A DNA stretch of 26,953 bases from JAABRU01 sp050180235. Lineage in GTDB: Bacteria; Desulfobacterota; Desulfobacteria; Desulfobacterales; Desulfococcaceae. Location of the stretch: contig JBFXEJ010000094.1 in the NCBI GenBank assembly GCA_050180235.1, forward strand, positions 1-26,953. Direction: 5' to 3'. The position numbers were made by a program, and so were the translations under genes. Below the pieces are notes generated by a model. The model worked only from the letters and a program-made list of their open reading frames with translations. It did not search any database and had not been told where the DNA came from. Shown in pieces: positions 16,723 to 23,221 of this stretch (the stretch's first letter is position 1; the number at the start of each line of letters is the position of its first letter).

Positions 16723-17529
16723 ATGAAACGCATCAAAAAAACTGTAGTTATCGGCTTATTGCTCGTTGTAAGTGTGAGTATTGCACTGAGCGAAGATTTG
16801 TTCGCAGGGTCAGAAAGAAAAACGATCAGGATTGCAACTGTGGAATATCCGCCATCTTTCCTTAAGGACGGAACCGGGACGGCGGCGGATATGCTTACCG
16901 AACTGTTTGATAAAATGGGATATGACATTGCCATAAAAATTTATCCGCTCGGCAGGGCAATGCAAATGGTCAATAACGGGGATATAGAGTGCGCTTTTCT
17001 GTTTCCGCAGACATCCCCGGAAGCCACTGTTACAATACCGATTTACTACTCTTCAATGGTCTTTGTATACAAGAAATCCAGGTTTCCCGACGGTGTAAGT
17101 TTCAATACGCTTTCCGGCCTCGGAGACTACAGAATCGGCGCTCTTACCAATTCAAAATGGACTATAAAACTTTTACAGGAAGGTGCCGGTCTGAAGCTGG
17201 ATTTTGCGCCCGGCAACGATTTGAATATAAAAAAACTTGACGCAGAGCGGATTGACCTTCTTCCGTTAAGCCATATGATTGCAATGTCGTTAATAGAATC
17301 CGTTTTCCCTGACAAAAAAGAGGAGTTCGGACTGACAAAACCCTTTGGCATAACGTCGGTCTGTCTGATTTTTTCAATAAAATATCCCGGTAATCAGAAT
17401 ATTATTGATGATGTGAGAAAGAAAGTGGCAGAGACTGATATGCGGGCTGTCTTGCAAAAACATTTTGGAAAATATTTTCAGGAAGGTATCATTCCGTCTT
17501 ATATGGTGACAGGCGAGATAACTAAATGA
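16723..17529 (+). CDS. Periplasmic amino-acid-type solute-binding protein (SBP family 3), integron-cassette-borne
   Basis: The 268-residue product has a signal peptide (KRIKKTVVIGLLLVVSVSIAL). It continues with the two-lobed SBP_bac_3 pattern: IRIATVEYPPSFLKDGTGTA near the start of the mature chain, then YPLGRAMQMVNNGDIECAFL, and a late segment ending in the FGKYF repeat typical of family-3 tails. It probably binds a small polar solute. There is no permease or ATPase gene beside it, so it may serve a distant transporter or a sensory role. AGGAGG lies 7 nt before the ATG at 16723, which is preferred to the in-frame ATG at 16633. The stop codon lies only 5 bp before an attC site, the standard architecture of an integron cassette. 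Confidence 0.82.
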   Translation: MKRIKKTVVIGLLLVVSVSIALSEDLFAGSERKTIRIATVEYPPSFLKDGTGTAADMLTELFDKMGYDIAIKIYPLGRAMQMVNNGDIECAFLFPQTSPEATVTIPIYYSSMVFVYKKSRFPDGVSFNTLSGLGDYRIGALTNSKWTIKLLQEGAGLKLDFAPGNDLNIKKLDAERIDLLPLSHMIAMSLIESVFPDKKEEFGLTKPFGITSVCLIFSIKYPGNQNIIDDVRKKVAETDMRAVLQKHFGKYFQEGIIPSYMVTGEITK

Positions 17530-17534
17530 AAAAA

Positions 17535-17622
17535 ATATAACCCGGCGCTGAACACGGACGCAAAAGGGTTTAGGGAGCGCAGCGACCGGAACCCTTTTGC
17601 GCCGGTTAGCTTGGTGTTATGC
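17535..17622 (+). mobile_element. Integron attC recombination site A
   Basis: The site runs from ATATAAC (17535-17541) to GTTATGC (17616-17622), the outer inverted core boxes. Between them a long stem forms: GCAAAAGGGTT pairs perfectly with AACCCTTTTGC, and the CGG/CCG flanks carry unpaired bases. Short imperfect boxes and extrahelical bases in an 88-nt hairpin directly after a stop codon are the hallmark of attC. The orientation is the same as the genes. Confidence 0.8.
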
Positions 17623-17658
17623 CTTACGGCTTGAATTACAATTATTAAGGAGGATAAA

Positions 17659-18051
17659 ATGAAAAGATTTATTTTTACTGTATTGTTTTTGCTGATTATT
17701 TTTTCACAAATGACAATTGCCGGGGAAATTTCATAGAAGTCACTGATTGTAAAGATACTTCAGTAATATTAAGCCTGACAGTAAAAAATAGTTACCCGTG
17801 CAGGAGAAGCTGTTGTAAGCTGTAAATGGGAAAGTATAAAAGAAATTTTTTTTGACTGTAATGCAGAACCGGCAGAAAAGAAAACAGATGGGATATTATT
17901 AAAACTGATTCCTGCAAAGTTTACTTTTAATAATGAAACTTCTGACGAAAGACTGATCCGATATTTCCACAAGTCAGGAGATGATTACAATTTTGCCCTT
18001 ACAGGTGAAGTGAAATCCGGCGGAGTTAACTTATTCTTACAACTGAAATAA
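17659..18051 (+). pseudogene. Frameshifted secreted-protein gene in a cassette
   Basis: An AAGGAGG site precedes ATG 17659, followed by a signal peptide (KRFIFTVLFLLIIFSQMTIA), but the frame stops after 25 codons. Protein-like sequence continues in a second frame (FIEVTDCKDTSVILSLTVKN), then in a third (RAGEAVVSCKWESIKEIFFD through GGVNLFLQLK) to TAA at 18051. Two frameshifts, near 17735 and near 17792, would reconnect one exported protein of about 130 residues. Cysteines occur in both parts. The family is not recognised. Either the gene is decayed or the sequence contains two errors. The first shift adjoins a short T run, where errors are common. Confidence 0.65.
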
Positions 18052-18060
18052 AAACCATTA

Positions 18061-18197
18061 AGGTGATTTCCATTAATGATTATACCGTTTTTCGTAGGGC
18101 GGGCACGGCTTTTTGTGCCCGCCGTCCTGCTGAAACGGCGGGCACAAAAAGCCGTGCCCACCCTACAATATGGTACATTTTTTCATGGAAATCGCCT
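18061..18197. repeat. GTAGGG-GGGCAC palindromic element, full copy
   Basis: Terminal inverted repeats AGGTGATTTCCAT (18061-18073) and ATGGAAATCGCCT (18185-18197) bound a 137-bp element. Its core is a giant hairpin with 30-bp arms (18094-18123 and 18137-18166, one mismatch), each arm itself partly palindromic. A one-arm version is at 690-772. It sits between the pseudogene and an orphan attC core box, where the cassette's attC would be expected. Confidence 0.85.
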
Positions 18198-18200
18198 AAA

Positions 18201-18207
18201 GTTATGC
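18201..18207 (+). mobile_element. Possible remnant of an attC site (3' core box only)
   Basis: GTTATGC follows the palindromic element by 3 bp and matches the 3' core box of attC sites A and B. No left arm is visible, as expected if the element inserted into or deleted most of the attC of the pseudogene cassette. Seven bases alone could be chance. Confidence 0.35.
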
Positions 18208-18252
18208 CAGAGACTCAATAAGTCCAGGCATTATGGTTATAGGAATATTGCT

Positions 18253-18456
18253 ATGAGAAAAAACATAATTCGTCCTGTACGAATCATTTCTCTGCACGAA
18301 CAGGACAGTAATTCGGATTTGCGTGAGACCACACCGTCTGAAAGAATCGGCATGATGTGGCAGTTGGCACTGGACGCATGGGCATTCAAAGGAGAGTCAG
18401 TTGCTGAACACAGACTTCCGAGACATATTGTCAGCATTCAACGGGGAAAAGGTTGA
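18253..18456 (+). CDS. Small conserved-type protein paired with the nucleotidyltransferase
   Basis: This is a 67-residue basic protein. Its central block TPSERIGMMWQLALDAWAFK (26-45), with the tail AEHRLPRHIVSIQRGKG, matches in style small proteins that I recall being encoded directly upstream of MNT/AbiEii-like nucleotidyltransferases. No catalytic motif is visible. AGGA precedes the ATG at 18253. The last 56 bp overlap the nucleotidyltransferase gene in another frame, and this gene also contains that gene's Shine-Dalgarno sequence, so the two are translationally coupled. A toxin-antitoxin-like or regulatory partnership is possible but unproven. Confidence 0.65.
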   Translation: MRKNIIRPVRIISLHEQDSNSDLRETTPSERIGMMWQLALDAWAFKGESVAEHRLPRHIVSIQRGKG

Positions 18457-18850
18457 GTATCTGGTAGTCGGAGCATATGCTTTGGCAGCTCACGGCTTTG
18501 TAAGAGCAACCGGAGATATTGACCTCTGGATAAGATGTTCAGAGAAAAATGCGGAGAATATCATCAGAGCTTTGGTAAAATTCGGATCCCCGCTCTTTGA
18601 TCTGACAACGGATGATTTTATAAAGCCCGATTTGATTTTCCAGATTGGAATTATTCCAAGACGCATTGATATTCTGACTTCAATTGACGGAGTGACATTT
18701 GAAGAGGCATGGGCACTGCGGGAAGAAATTGTTGTTGATGATATCAGGATACAAGTCATCAGCCGTCAGCATCTTCTTCAAAATAAGAAAAAAGCAGGCC
18801 GTCCTAAAGACAACGCAGATGTTGCATGGCTGGAAAATGAAAATCGTTGA
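18401..18850 (+). CDS. MNT/AbiEii-like nucleotidyltransferase-fold protein
   Basis: The 149-residue protein has a compact polymerase-beta-type nucleotidyltransferase core. VEYLVVGAYALAAHGFVRAT (18-37) precedes the metal-binding pair Asp39 and Asp41 in TGDIDLWI, and the conserved tail QNKKKAGRPKDNADVAWLE closes the domain. Relatives transfer nucleotides to proteins, RNA or small molecules and often belong to toxin-antitoxin or phage-defence modules. Here the partner is the overlapping upstream small protein rather than a HEPN protein. The start is TTG at 18401, supported by AAGGAG 7 nt upstream. The stop codon lies 12 bp before attC site B, so the pair travels as one cassette. Confidence 0.8.
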   Translation: MLNTDFRDILSAFNGEKVEYLVVGAYALAAHGFVRATGDIDLWIRCSEKNAENIIRALVKFGSPLFDLTTDDFIKPDLIFQIGIIPRRIDILTSIDGVTFEEAWALREEIVVDDIRIQVISRQHLLQNKKKAGRPKDNADVAWLENENR

Positions 18851-18862
18851 CTTGCTGATAAG

Positions 18863-18941
18863 GCATAACAAGTCGCTCCAGCGGATTCGGTTTTGCTCCG
18901 CTGCGCTCCGCAAAACCGAACCGCTGAGATTGTTGTTATGT
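18863..18941 (+). mobile_element. Integron attC recombination site B
   Basis: Core boxes GCATAAC (18863-18869) and GTTATGT (18935-18941) bound a strong hairpin. CAGCGG-A-TTCGGTTTTG pairs with CAAAACCGAA-CCGCTG, leaving a single unpaired A, the extrahelical base that IntI uses to choose the bottom strand. The 79-nt length is in the normal attC range. It separates the nucleotidyltransferase gene from the acetyltransferase gene. Confidence 0.88.
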
Positions 18942-18961
18942 GCGAACAGGTATTGGAACAG

Positions 18962-19411
18962 ATGACGGCTATCAGACAAATATCGGAAAAAGACATACCA
19001 TTGAGTATGTTATTACATGCTGACCCATCAGAAACATGTATTGAAAAATATCTCCCCGAATCGAAATGCTTCGGTGCGTTTGTTGAAAATTCATTGGTTG
19101 GTGTATGTGTAACAAATTCGAACGAAGCGGGTGTTTGGGAAATATATAATATCGTAGTGATTCCAGAAAAACAGAAACAAGGGATTGGGACGAAACTACT
19201 GAAATTTGCTATCAGATACTTTGAAGATATTGGTGAAAAGAAACTTGAATTAGGTACTGGCACATTTGGTTATCAATTGTTGTTTTATCAGCGGTTTGGA
19301 TTCAGAGTTGAAAGTGTTTGGAAAAATTTCTTTGTCGATAATTATTCTGATCCCATTTATGAACATGGTGTACAACTCAAAGATATGCTTAGGTTAAGCC
19401 TAATATTGTAA
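18962..19411 (+). CDS. GNAT-family N-acetyltransferase, cassette-borne
   Basis: The 149-residue protein starts MTAIRQISEKDIP, a normal GNAT opening. Its acetyl-CoA motif A is IYNIVVIPEKQKQGIGTKLL (61-80), with the QKQGIG pyrophosphate loop. A FYQRFGFRVE segment follows (108-117), the usual C-terminal motif B. It should acetylate an amine on a small molecule or protein; the acceptor is unknown, and antibiotic or metabolite modification are options. An in-frame ATG at 18938 overlaps the end of attC site B and is an alternative start. Neither has a strong Shine-Dalgarno sequence, which is common in cassettes. The stop codon lies 9 bp before a degenerate attC. Confidence 0.82.
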   Translation: MTAIRQISEKDIPLSMLLHADPSETCIEKYLPESKCFGAFVENSLVGVCVTNSNEAGVWEIYNIVVIPEKQKQGIGTKLLKFAIRYFEDIGEKKLELGTGTFGYQLLFYQRFGFRVESVWKNFFVDNYSDPIYEHGVQLKDMLRLSLIL

Positions 19412-19420
19412 CAGCCAGGC

Positions 19421-19473
19421 ACATAACAAATCTGCTGCAGGTGACCACGCTGCCCCTGAGCAGCACGTTGGCC
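19421..19473 (+). mobile_element. Short or degenerate attC-like site C
   Basis: ACATAAC (19421-19427) is a good left core box after the acetyltransferase stop codon. An imperfect stem (CTGCTGCAGG with CCCTGAGCAG) and GTTGGCC (19467-19473) could form the right side. The right box deviates from GTTRRRY, and the site is shorter than usual, so it may be a truncated attC at the end of the array. Confidence 0.45.
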
Positions 19474-19547
19474 CAACTGTAAACGGTGTGCTGAATATAA
19501 CATCAGTCATCATAACCCTTTCCTGCAACAACTTACCGCTTTTTATT

Positions 19548-19579
19548 AAAGCCCGGCTTTTCCATCAGGGCCGGCCTTT
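19548..19579. terminator. Bidirectional terminator between convergent genes
   Basis: AAAGCCCGGC (19548-19557) pairs with GCCGGCCTTT (19570-19579), with one mismatch. The plus strand continues into TTTTTT-rich sequence (19577-19582). On the minus strand the stem is followed by TTTAATAAAAAG, which is weaker. It lies between the acetyltransferase gene and the DUF3106-like gene. Confidence 0.65.
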
Positions 19580-19626
19580 TTTATAAACGTTATATCAGCA
19601 TGTTCCATTTTCCTGAAGATTCAGCA

Positions 19627-20073
19627 TCAGCGAAACTTCTGCCGCACCTGTTCCTTTTCCCCGGATGACAGACTGTCCCAGTTTTCCAGTTGCCGCCGGA
19701 TCTGATTCTGTTCTGAAGGTGAAAGCCGCTGCCACTGCTTAAAACGCTGCTGATAAAGGGTGCGTGCCTCGGGCGGCATTTTTTTCAGATTATCCATGCG
19801 CTGCCGCATTTCAGCCTGTTTTTCAGGGGGCAGTGACTTCCATTCCTCAAGTTTTTTTTTCAGACGGGCCTTTTCCTCCGGAGAGAGTTTCTGAAAATCT
19901 TCCGGACTCATCTCCGGATTGTTAAAGACCAGCCATCCGGCCATGCCTATATCTTCTTTCTTTTGCAGGGACTCTGCTCCTGCCGTCAGAGGGAATCCCC
20001 ATCCTCCAAGCATCAGAACAGCGCACAGTATCAGCAGACCGTTTTTCTTTCCTGAATCAGACATTTTTTTCAT
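19627..20073 (-). CDS. DUF3106-like secreted repeat protein
   Basis: The 148-residue protein has a signal peptide (GLLILCAVLMLGGWGFPLTAGA). It then contains about five tandem copies of an 18-20-residue helical unit: LSPEEKARLKKKLEEW (63-78), LPPEKQAEMRQRMDNL, MPPEARTLYQQRFKQW, LSPSEQNQIRRQLENW and LSSGEKEQVRQKF. The L-x-P-E-E...W pattern is that of DUF3106, an exported helical protein of unknown function. The start at 20073 follows GGAGGG. It overlaps the anti-sigma gene by 17 bp, so it is translated as part of the ECF sigma operon and probably acts in the envelope response controlled there. Confidence 0.8.
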   Translation of the reverse strand: MKKMSDSGKKNGLLILCAVLMLGGWGFPLTAGAESLQKKEDIGMAGWLVFNNPEMSPEDFQKLSPEEKARLKKKLEEWKSLPPEKQAEMRQRMDNLKKMPPEARTLYQQRFKQWQRLSPSEQNQIRRQLENWDSLSSGEKEQVRQKFR

Positions 20074-20620
20074 TGCCCTCCGCCTTTCGTACCAGTAAGA
20101 ACTGCTTTTGGGAAAATTCACCGTATTTTTTCTGATCCACTGTTCTGACCAGTTTCTCCACATCATCCATATCCTCCAGCAGTTCCAGGTTGCTGATCAG
20201 TTCATAGTTTTTGATAATCTGCATTTCCTCTGCTTTGAGCATCTTTGCCGTGTGTACCTGCGCAGATTCCTGCCATTCCCTAAGGCCGAACCAGCCCGTA
20301 AAAAACAGAAGCAGGCAGGCCGTAAACAGCGCTGGAACAAAACGGATCCGGAAAAAAGCGGGGAATCCGTGCCATCCCCTGTTTTCCTTTTTCAGGGAAC
20401 TCATGACTGTCAGTCGCAGATTTTCACTTTCCCATGCTGAAAGTGCGGGCACGGGGGAGCTTTCCCGCACAGCCCGAATCAGTGTGTGCAGTTGACCGCT
20501 TTTTCCCCGGCAAACCGCACAGGTTTCTGTGTGCTTTTTCAGCTCTGCACTCTTTTCCCGCGGAAGTTCCCCGTACACATCCAGCCACAGTGTTTCCTCA
20601 TATTTTTCACAGGTATTCAT
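20057..20620 (-). CDS. Membrane-bound zinc-finger anti-sigma factor
   Basis: In the 187-residue protein a cytoplasmic N-terminus carries the ZAS zinc-finger pattern His30-x3-Cys34-x2-Cys37 (KKHTETCAVCRG). Cys4 lies near the N-terminus. One transmembrane helix at about 93-112 (RFVPALFTACLLLFFTGW) leads to an acidic periplasmic domain containing ELISNLELLEDMDDVEKLV. It should hold the ECF sigma factor encoded just upstream at the inner membrane until an envelope signal triggers release. The start follows AAGGAAAACACT. The gene is separated from the sigma gene by 106 bp that contain a MITE. Confidence 0.85.
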   Translation of the reverse strand: MNTCEKYEETLWLDVYGELPREKSAELKKHTETCAVCRGKSGQLHTLIRAVRESSPVPALSAWESENLRLTVMSSLKKENRGWHGFPAFFRIRFVPALFTACLLLFFTGWFGLREWQESAQVHTAKMLKAEEMQIIKNYELISNLELLEDMDDVEKLVRTVDQKKYGEFSQKQFLLVRKAEGNEKNV

Positions 20621-20642
20621 AGTGTTTTCCTTTCATACTCTC

Positions 20643-20745
20643 ATACCAAATCTCTATTGAATTTATAAAATAAAAAAAATTTTTTCTGTTTAATTACAAA
20701 AAGTTGCTATTTTTAAAAGCATGTCTTCACTGGCGATTCGGTATC
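20643..20745. repeat. ATACC-family MITE-like element, copy f, overlapping the sigma gene 3' end
   Basis: ATACCAAATCTCTATTGAA (20643-20661) has its inverted partner at 20729-20745 (complement ATACCGAATCGCCAGTG). The right arm lies inside the sigma-factor reading frame and encodes its last residues IPNRQ plus part of the stop codon. Confidence 0.65.
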
Positions 20746-21392
20746 ATATCCCGCCATTCTTTCAGATTTTCCTGCAGATACCGGGTCGCGCGGAAAAGAT
20801 GGGATTTGACAGTTCCCTGGGCAGTGTTCATGACTTCCGCTATTTCCGGAATACTCATATCATGAAAGACTTTCAACTGAAACACAGTCCTCTGTTTTTC
20901 CGAAAGGGAATCCAGAACCTTCTGCACTTCTTTTCCAAACTCCTTTCCGGAAAGCACTGTCAGGGGATTTGAGTTTTCACTCATATCAGGCTGTTCCTCC
21001 AGAGGATTGGCAGATTCATCATCATCCTTCCGGGCCGGATTCCAGGGGGAAAATATCTTTTTCCAAACAGACTGCCGCCGTCTCCGATCCAGACAGGTAT
21101 TAAGCAGAATGCGGTAAAACCAGGTGTAAAATGAGGATTTTCCCTGAAATTTTCCGATATTGCGCAGGACTTTTATAAATACATCCTGAACAATGTCCTT
21201 TGCCTCCTCCCTGTCCCTGCCGCACATGGACCAGGCAATGGCATATGCCTTTTCCTGATACCGGCGGATCAGCATTTCCGAAGCATTGTCATCGCCTTCG
21301 CGGATGCGTTCCACCAGTTCACCGTCTGTCTGCGTGTTCCGGGCAGATTCCTCCGGATTCTGCATTTTTTTTTGTGAGTTATCTGCCTGCAT
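20727..21392 (-). CDS. ECF (extracytoplasmic function) RNA polymerase sigma factor
   Basis: The 221-residue protein has the two domains of an RpoE/SigW-type sigma-70. Region 2 is at about 40-106 (LIRRYQEKAYAIAWSMCGRD, then DIVQDVFIKVLRNIGKFQGK and FYTWFYRILLNTCLDRRRR). Region 4 is at about 158-212 (LDSLSEKQRTVFQLKVFHDM, then IPEIAEVMNTAQGTVKSHLF, a helix-turn-helix for the -35 element). It directs transcription of an envelope or stress regulon and is probably inhibited by the zinc-finger protein encoded next. The final five residues come from a MITE end, so the natural C-terminus may have differed slightly. The chosen ATG at 21392 lacks a strong Shine-Dalgarno sequence; a second ATG lies nine codons downstream. 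Confidence 0.92.
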   Translation of the reverse strand: MQADNSQKKMQNPEESARNTQTDGELVERIREGDDNASEMLIRRYQEKAYAIAWSMCGRDREEAKDIVQDVFIKVLRNIGKFQGKSSFYTWFYRILLNTCLDRRRRQSVWKKIFSPWNPARKDDDESANPLEEQPDMSENSNPLTVLSGKEFGKEVQKVLDSLSEKQRTVFQLKVFHDMSIPEIAEVMNTAQGTVKSHLFRATRYLQENLKEWRDMIPNRQ

Positions 21393-21476
21393 AATTTTCT
21401 CTGTCCGCTAATAAAGCGGTATTCCCATGCAACCCGGAAAGAAAGGGTCACATGGGATCAGTTCCTGAATGCCCAT

Positions 21477-21863
21477 TTAATACCCGCGGTAAGGCCGCTG
21501 ATCGGGTTTGTATGAATTATGCTTATGACTGTAAACGTAATTCTTTTTACCGCGCTCTGTGCTTTGTTTTGCGCGGTGGATATTTTTGGCGGCCCGATCC
21601 TGCAGTCTCTGCAGTTGCACTCTCTCCTGCCGGGTCAGACGTGCGTCCTCAAGTGCCTGCAGCCGTATCCTCTCAAGGCGCATCTGTTCTTCAATCAGAC
21701 GATCATATTCCCTCTGACTGATCTTTCCGCTTCTGACACCATCGTATATTTTGTCCGTCTGTCTGTCCTGTATCCGGTCAAAACGGTCTCCGGCCCATGC
21801 ACCCGCAGAAAAACAGAGTACACCCGCTGCTGCCAGTCCGGCAATAAAATGTTTTGTACGCAT
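21477..21863 (-). CDS. Small secreted charged helical protein
   Basis: The 128-residue protein has a signal peptide (HFIAGLAAAGVLCFSAGAWA). An arginine- and glutamine-rich helical region follows: DRFDRIQDRQTDKIYDGVRS, then ISQREYDRLIEEQ, LTRQERVQLQRLQDRAAKNI and HRAKQ. The tail has His and Tyr (YSHKHNSYKP). This two-repeat DRxxDRQ...SGxxxxxE pattern recurs in exported proteins of unknown function, often near envelope-stress or metal-response genes. AAGGAGG before the ATG at 21863 sets the start; longer upstream frames are not needed. It is the first gene on the minus strand ahead of the ECF sigma factor (84-bp gap). It may be the regulon's sensor or effector, which is inferred from position. 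Confidence 0.75.
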   Translation of the reverse strand: MRTKHFIAGLAAAGVLCFSAGAWAGDRFDRIQDRQTDKIYDGVRSGKISQREYDRLIEEQMRLERIRLQALEDARLTRQERVQLQRLQDRAAKNIHRAKQSTERGKKNYVYSHKHNSYKPDQRPYRGY

Positions 21864-22173
21864 ATGCAACCTCCTTTTGGGTTTTTTTGTTCTCTTTGCC
21901 TGTTTTGACGGCAGGAATAAGGAAAGGTTTACAGGAGGGCATGAATTTTTTTTGTGCATTTTTTGCCTGTCTGTTGTATTATGCACTGTTTACACTGTTT
22001 CAGAAAGCACATAACATATGAAGTCTGAAAGACAGTCATAATTGAAAAAGCCTGAATCTTCGTGAATCTTTGTGGCTTCGTGTCTTTGGGTCAGATGGGA
22101 AAAGTCCGGACTGCAAAGCCGGAAAATCTGTTTTTGCTGAAATATTTTTCAAATTTTAAAGGAGGATAATAAT
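21864..22173. other. Divergent intergenic region
   Basis: This 310-bp gap between the charged secreted protein gene (minus) and the quinone oxidoreductase gene (plus) must hold both promoters, but no clear consensus was found. A stretch at about 22053-22090 (CTTCGTGAATCTTTGTGG followed by CTTCGTGTCTTTGG) matches the dispersed cacgaag-type repeat seen in many environmental genomes. It resembles the interior of the element at 5776-5888. Confidence 0.4.
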
Positions 22174-23154
22174 ATGTCCAAAGCCATCAGAATGTATGAA
22201 ACCGGGGGGCCTGAAGTGCTGAAATGGGAGGATTACGATCCCGGTGATCCGGGTGACGGGGAAGTGCTGATACGCCATGAGGCCGTGGGTCTCAATTTTA
22301 TTGATGTCTATCACAGAAGCGGTCTCTATCCCCTGCCCAAATTTCCGGCCATACCGGGCATGGAAGGCGCTGGGATTGTGGAGATCATCGGCAGGGGTGT
22401 GCATGAAGTGGCTGTGGGAGACCGGGTGGCATATGCCGGGCTTCCACCCGGAGCTTATGCGGAAAAACGCCTGATTCCCGCGCACAGGCTGGTGAAACTC
22501 CCTGATTTTATATCTTTTCAACAGGCTGCGGCCATGATGCTGCAGGGAATGACAGCCCGTTATCTGCTTTACGGCTGCTATCCGGTCAAATCCGGGGACA
22601 GCATTCTGATACATGCGGCCGCGGGAGGTGTGGGGCTGATTGTCTGCCAGTGGGCCAAATATCTTGGCGCAAGGGTGATCGGCACGGTCGGTTCCCCGGA
22701 AAAAGCTGAACTGGCAAAGGCCGGCGGCTGTGATTATGCCATTTTGTATAATGATGTGGATTTTGCTGCAAAGGTAAGGGAAATCACAGACGGAAAAGGG
22801 GTGGATGCGGTTTATGATTCTGTGGGACAGGCCACATTCATGAAATCCCTGGATTGTCTTCGGCCTATGGGAATGATGGTTTCATTCGGGCAGGCCTCAG
22901 GCCCGGTTCAGCCCTTTGATCCGGGCATTCTTGCGGCCAAAGGTTCATTATTTCTGACCCGTCCCAGTCTCATGACCTATACGGCCGGAAGGGAAGATCT
23001 GCTGGCACATGCAAAGGATCTGTTTGCTGCTGTGGAAAAAGGGGCTGTGAAAATAGAAGTGCGTCAAACCTGGCATCTTTCCGAGGCGGCACGCGCTCAC
23101 CGGGAACTGGAAAGCCGGAAAACTGCGGGATCATCGGTTTTTATTATTGCGTGA
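22174..23154 (+). CDS. qorA: NADPH:quinone oxidoreductase (zinc-independent MDR family)
   Basis: The 326-residue protein is a medium-chain dehydrogenase/reductase of the QOR type. It has a GroES-like N-terminal half with AVGLNFIDVYHRSGLYP (37-53) and PAIPGMEGAGIVEIIG (58-73). The Rossmann domain carries AAAGGVG (148-154), which binds NADPH. The zinc ligands of alcohol dehydrogenases are missing, consistent with one-electron or two-electron reduction of quinones or related enones. AAAGGAGGA lies 8 nt before the ATG. The physiological substrate is not defined by sequence. It is followed after 67 bp by the DUF3786 gene, possibly in the same transcript. Confidence 0.92.
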   Translation: MSKAIRMYETGGPEVLKWEDYDPGDPGDGEVLIRHEAVGLNFIDVYHRSGLYPLPKFPAIPGMEGAGIVEIIGRGVHEVAVGDRVAYAGLPPGAYAEKRLIPAHRLVKLPDFISFQQAAAMMLQGMTARYLLYGCYPVKSGDSILIHAAAGGVGLIVCQWAKYLGARVIGTVGSPEKAELAKAGGCDYAILYNDVDFAAKVREITDGKGVDAVYDSVGQATFMKSLDCLRPMGMMVSFGQASGPVQPFDPGILAAKGSLFLTRPSLMTYTAGREDLLAHAKDLFAAVEKGAVKIEVRQTWHLSEAARAHRELESRKTAGSSVFIIA

Positions 23155-23221
23155 ACATCTGATTCTGATATAGGTGACTTATGTTACGCAGTCCTTTCAA
23201 AAATCAGCAGAGGAGAAGAAT

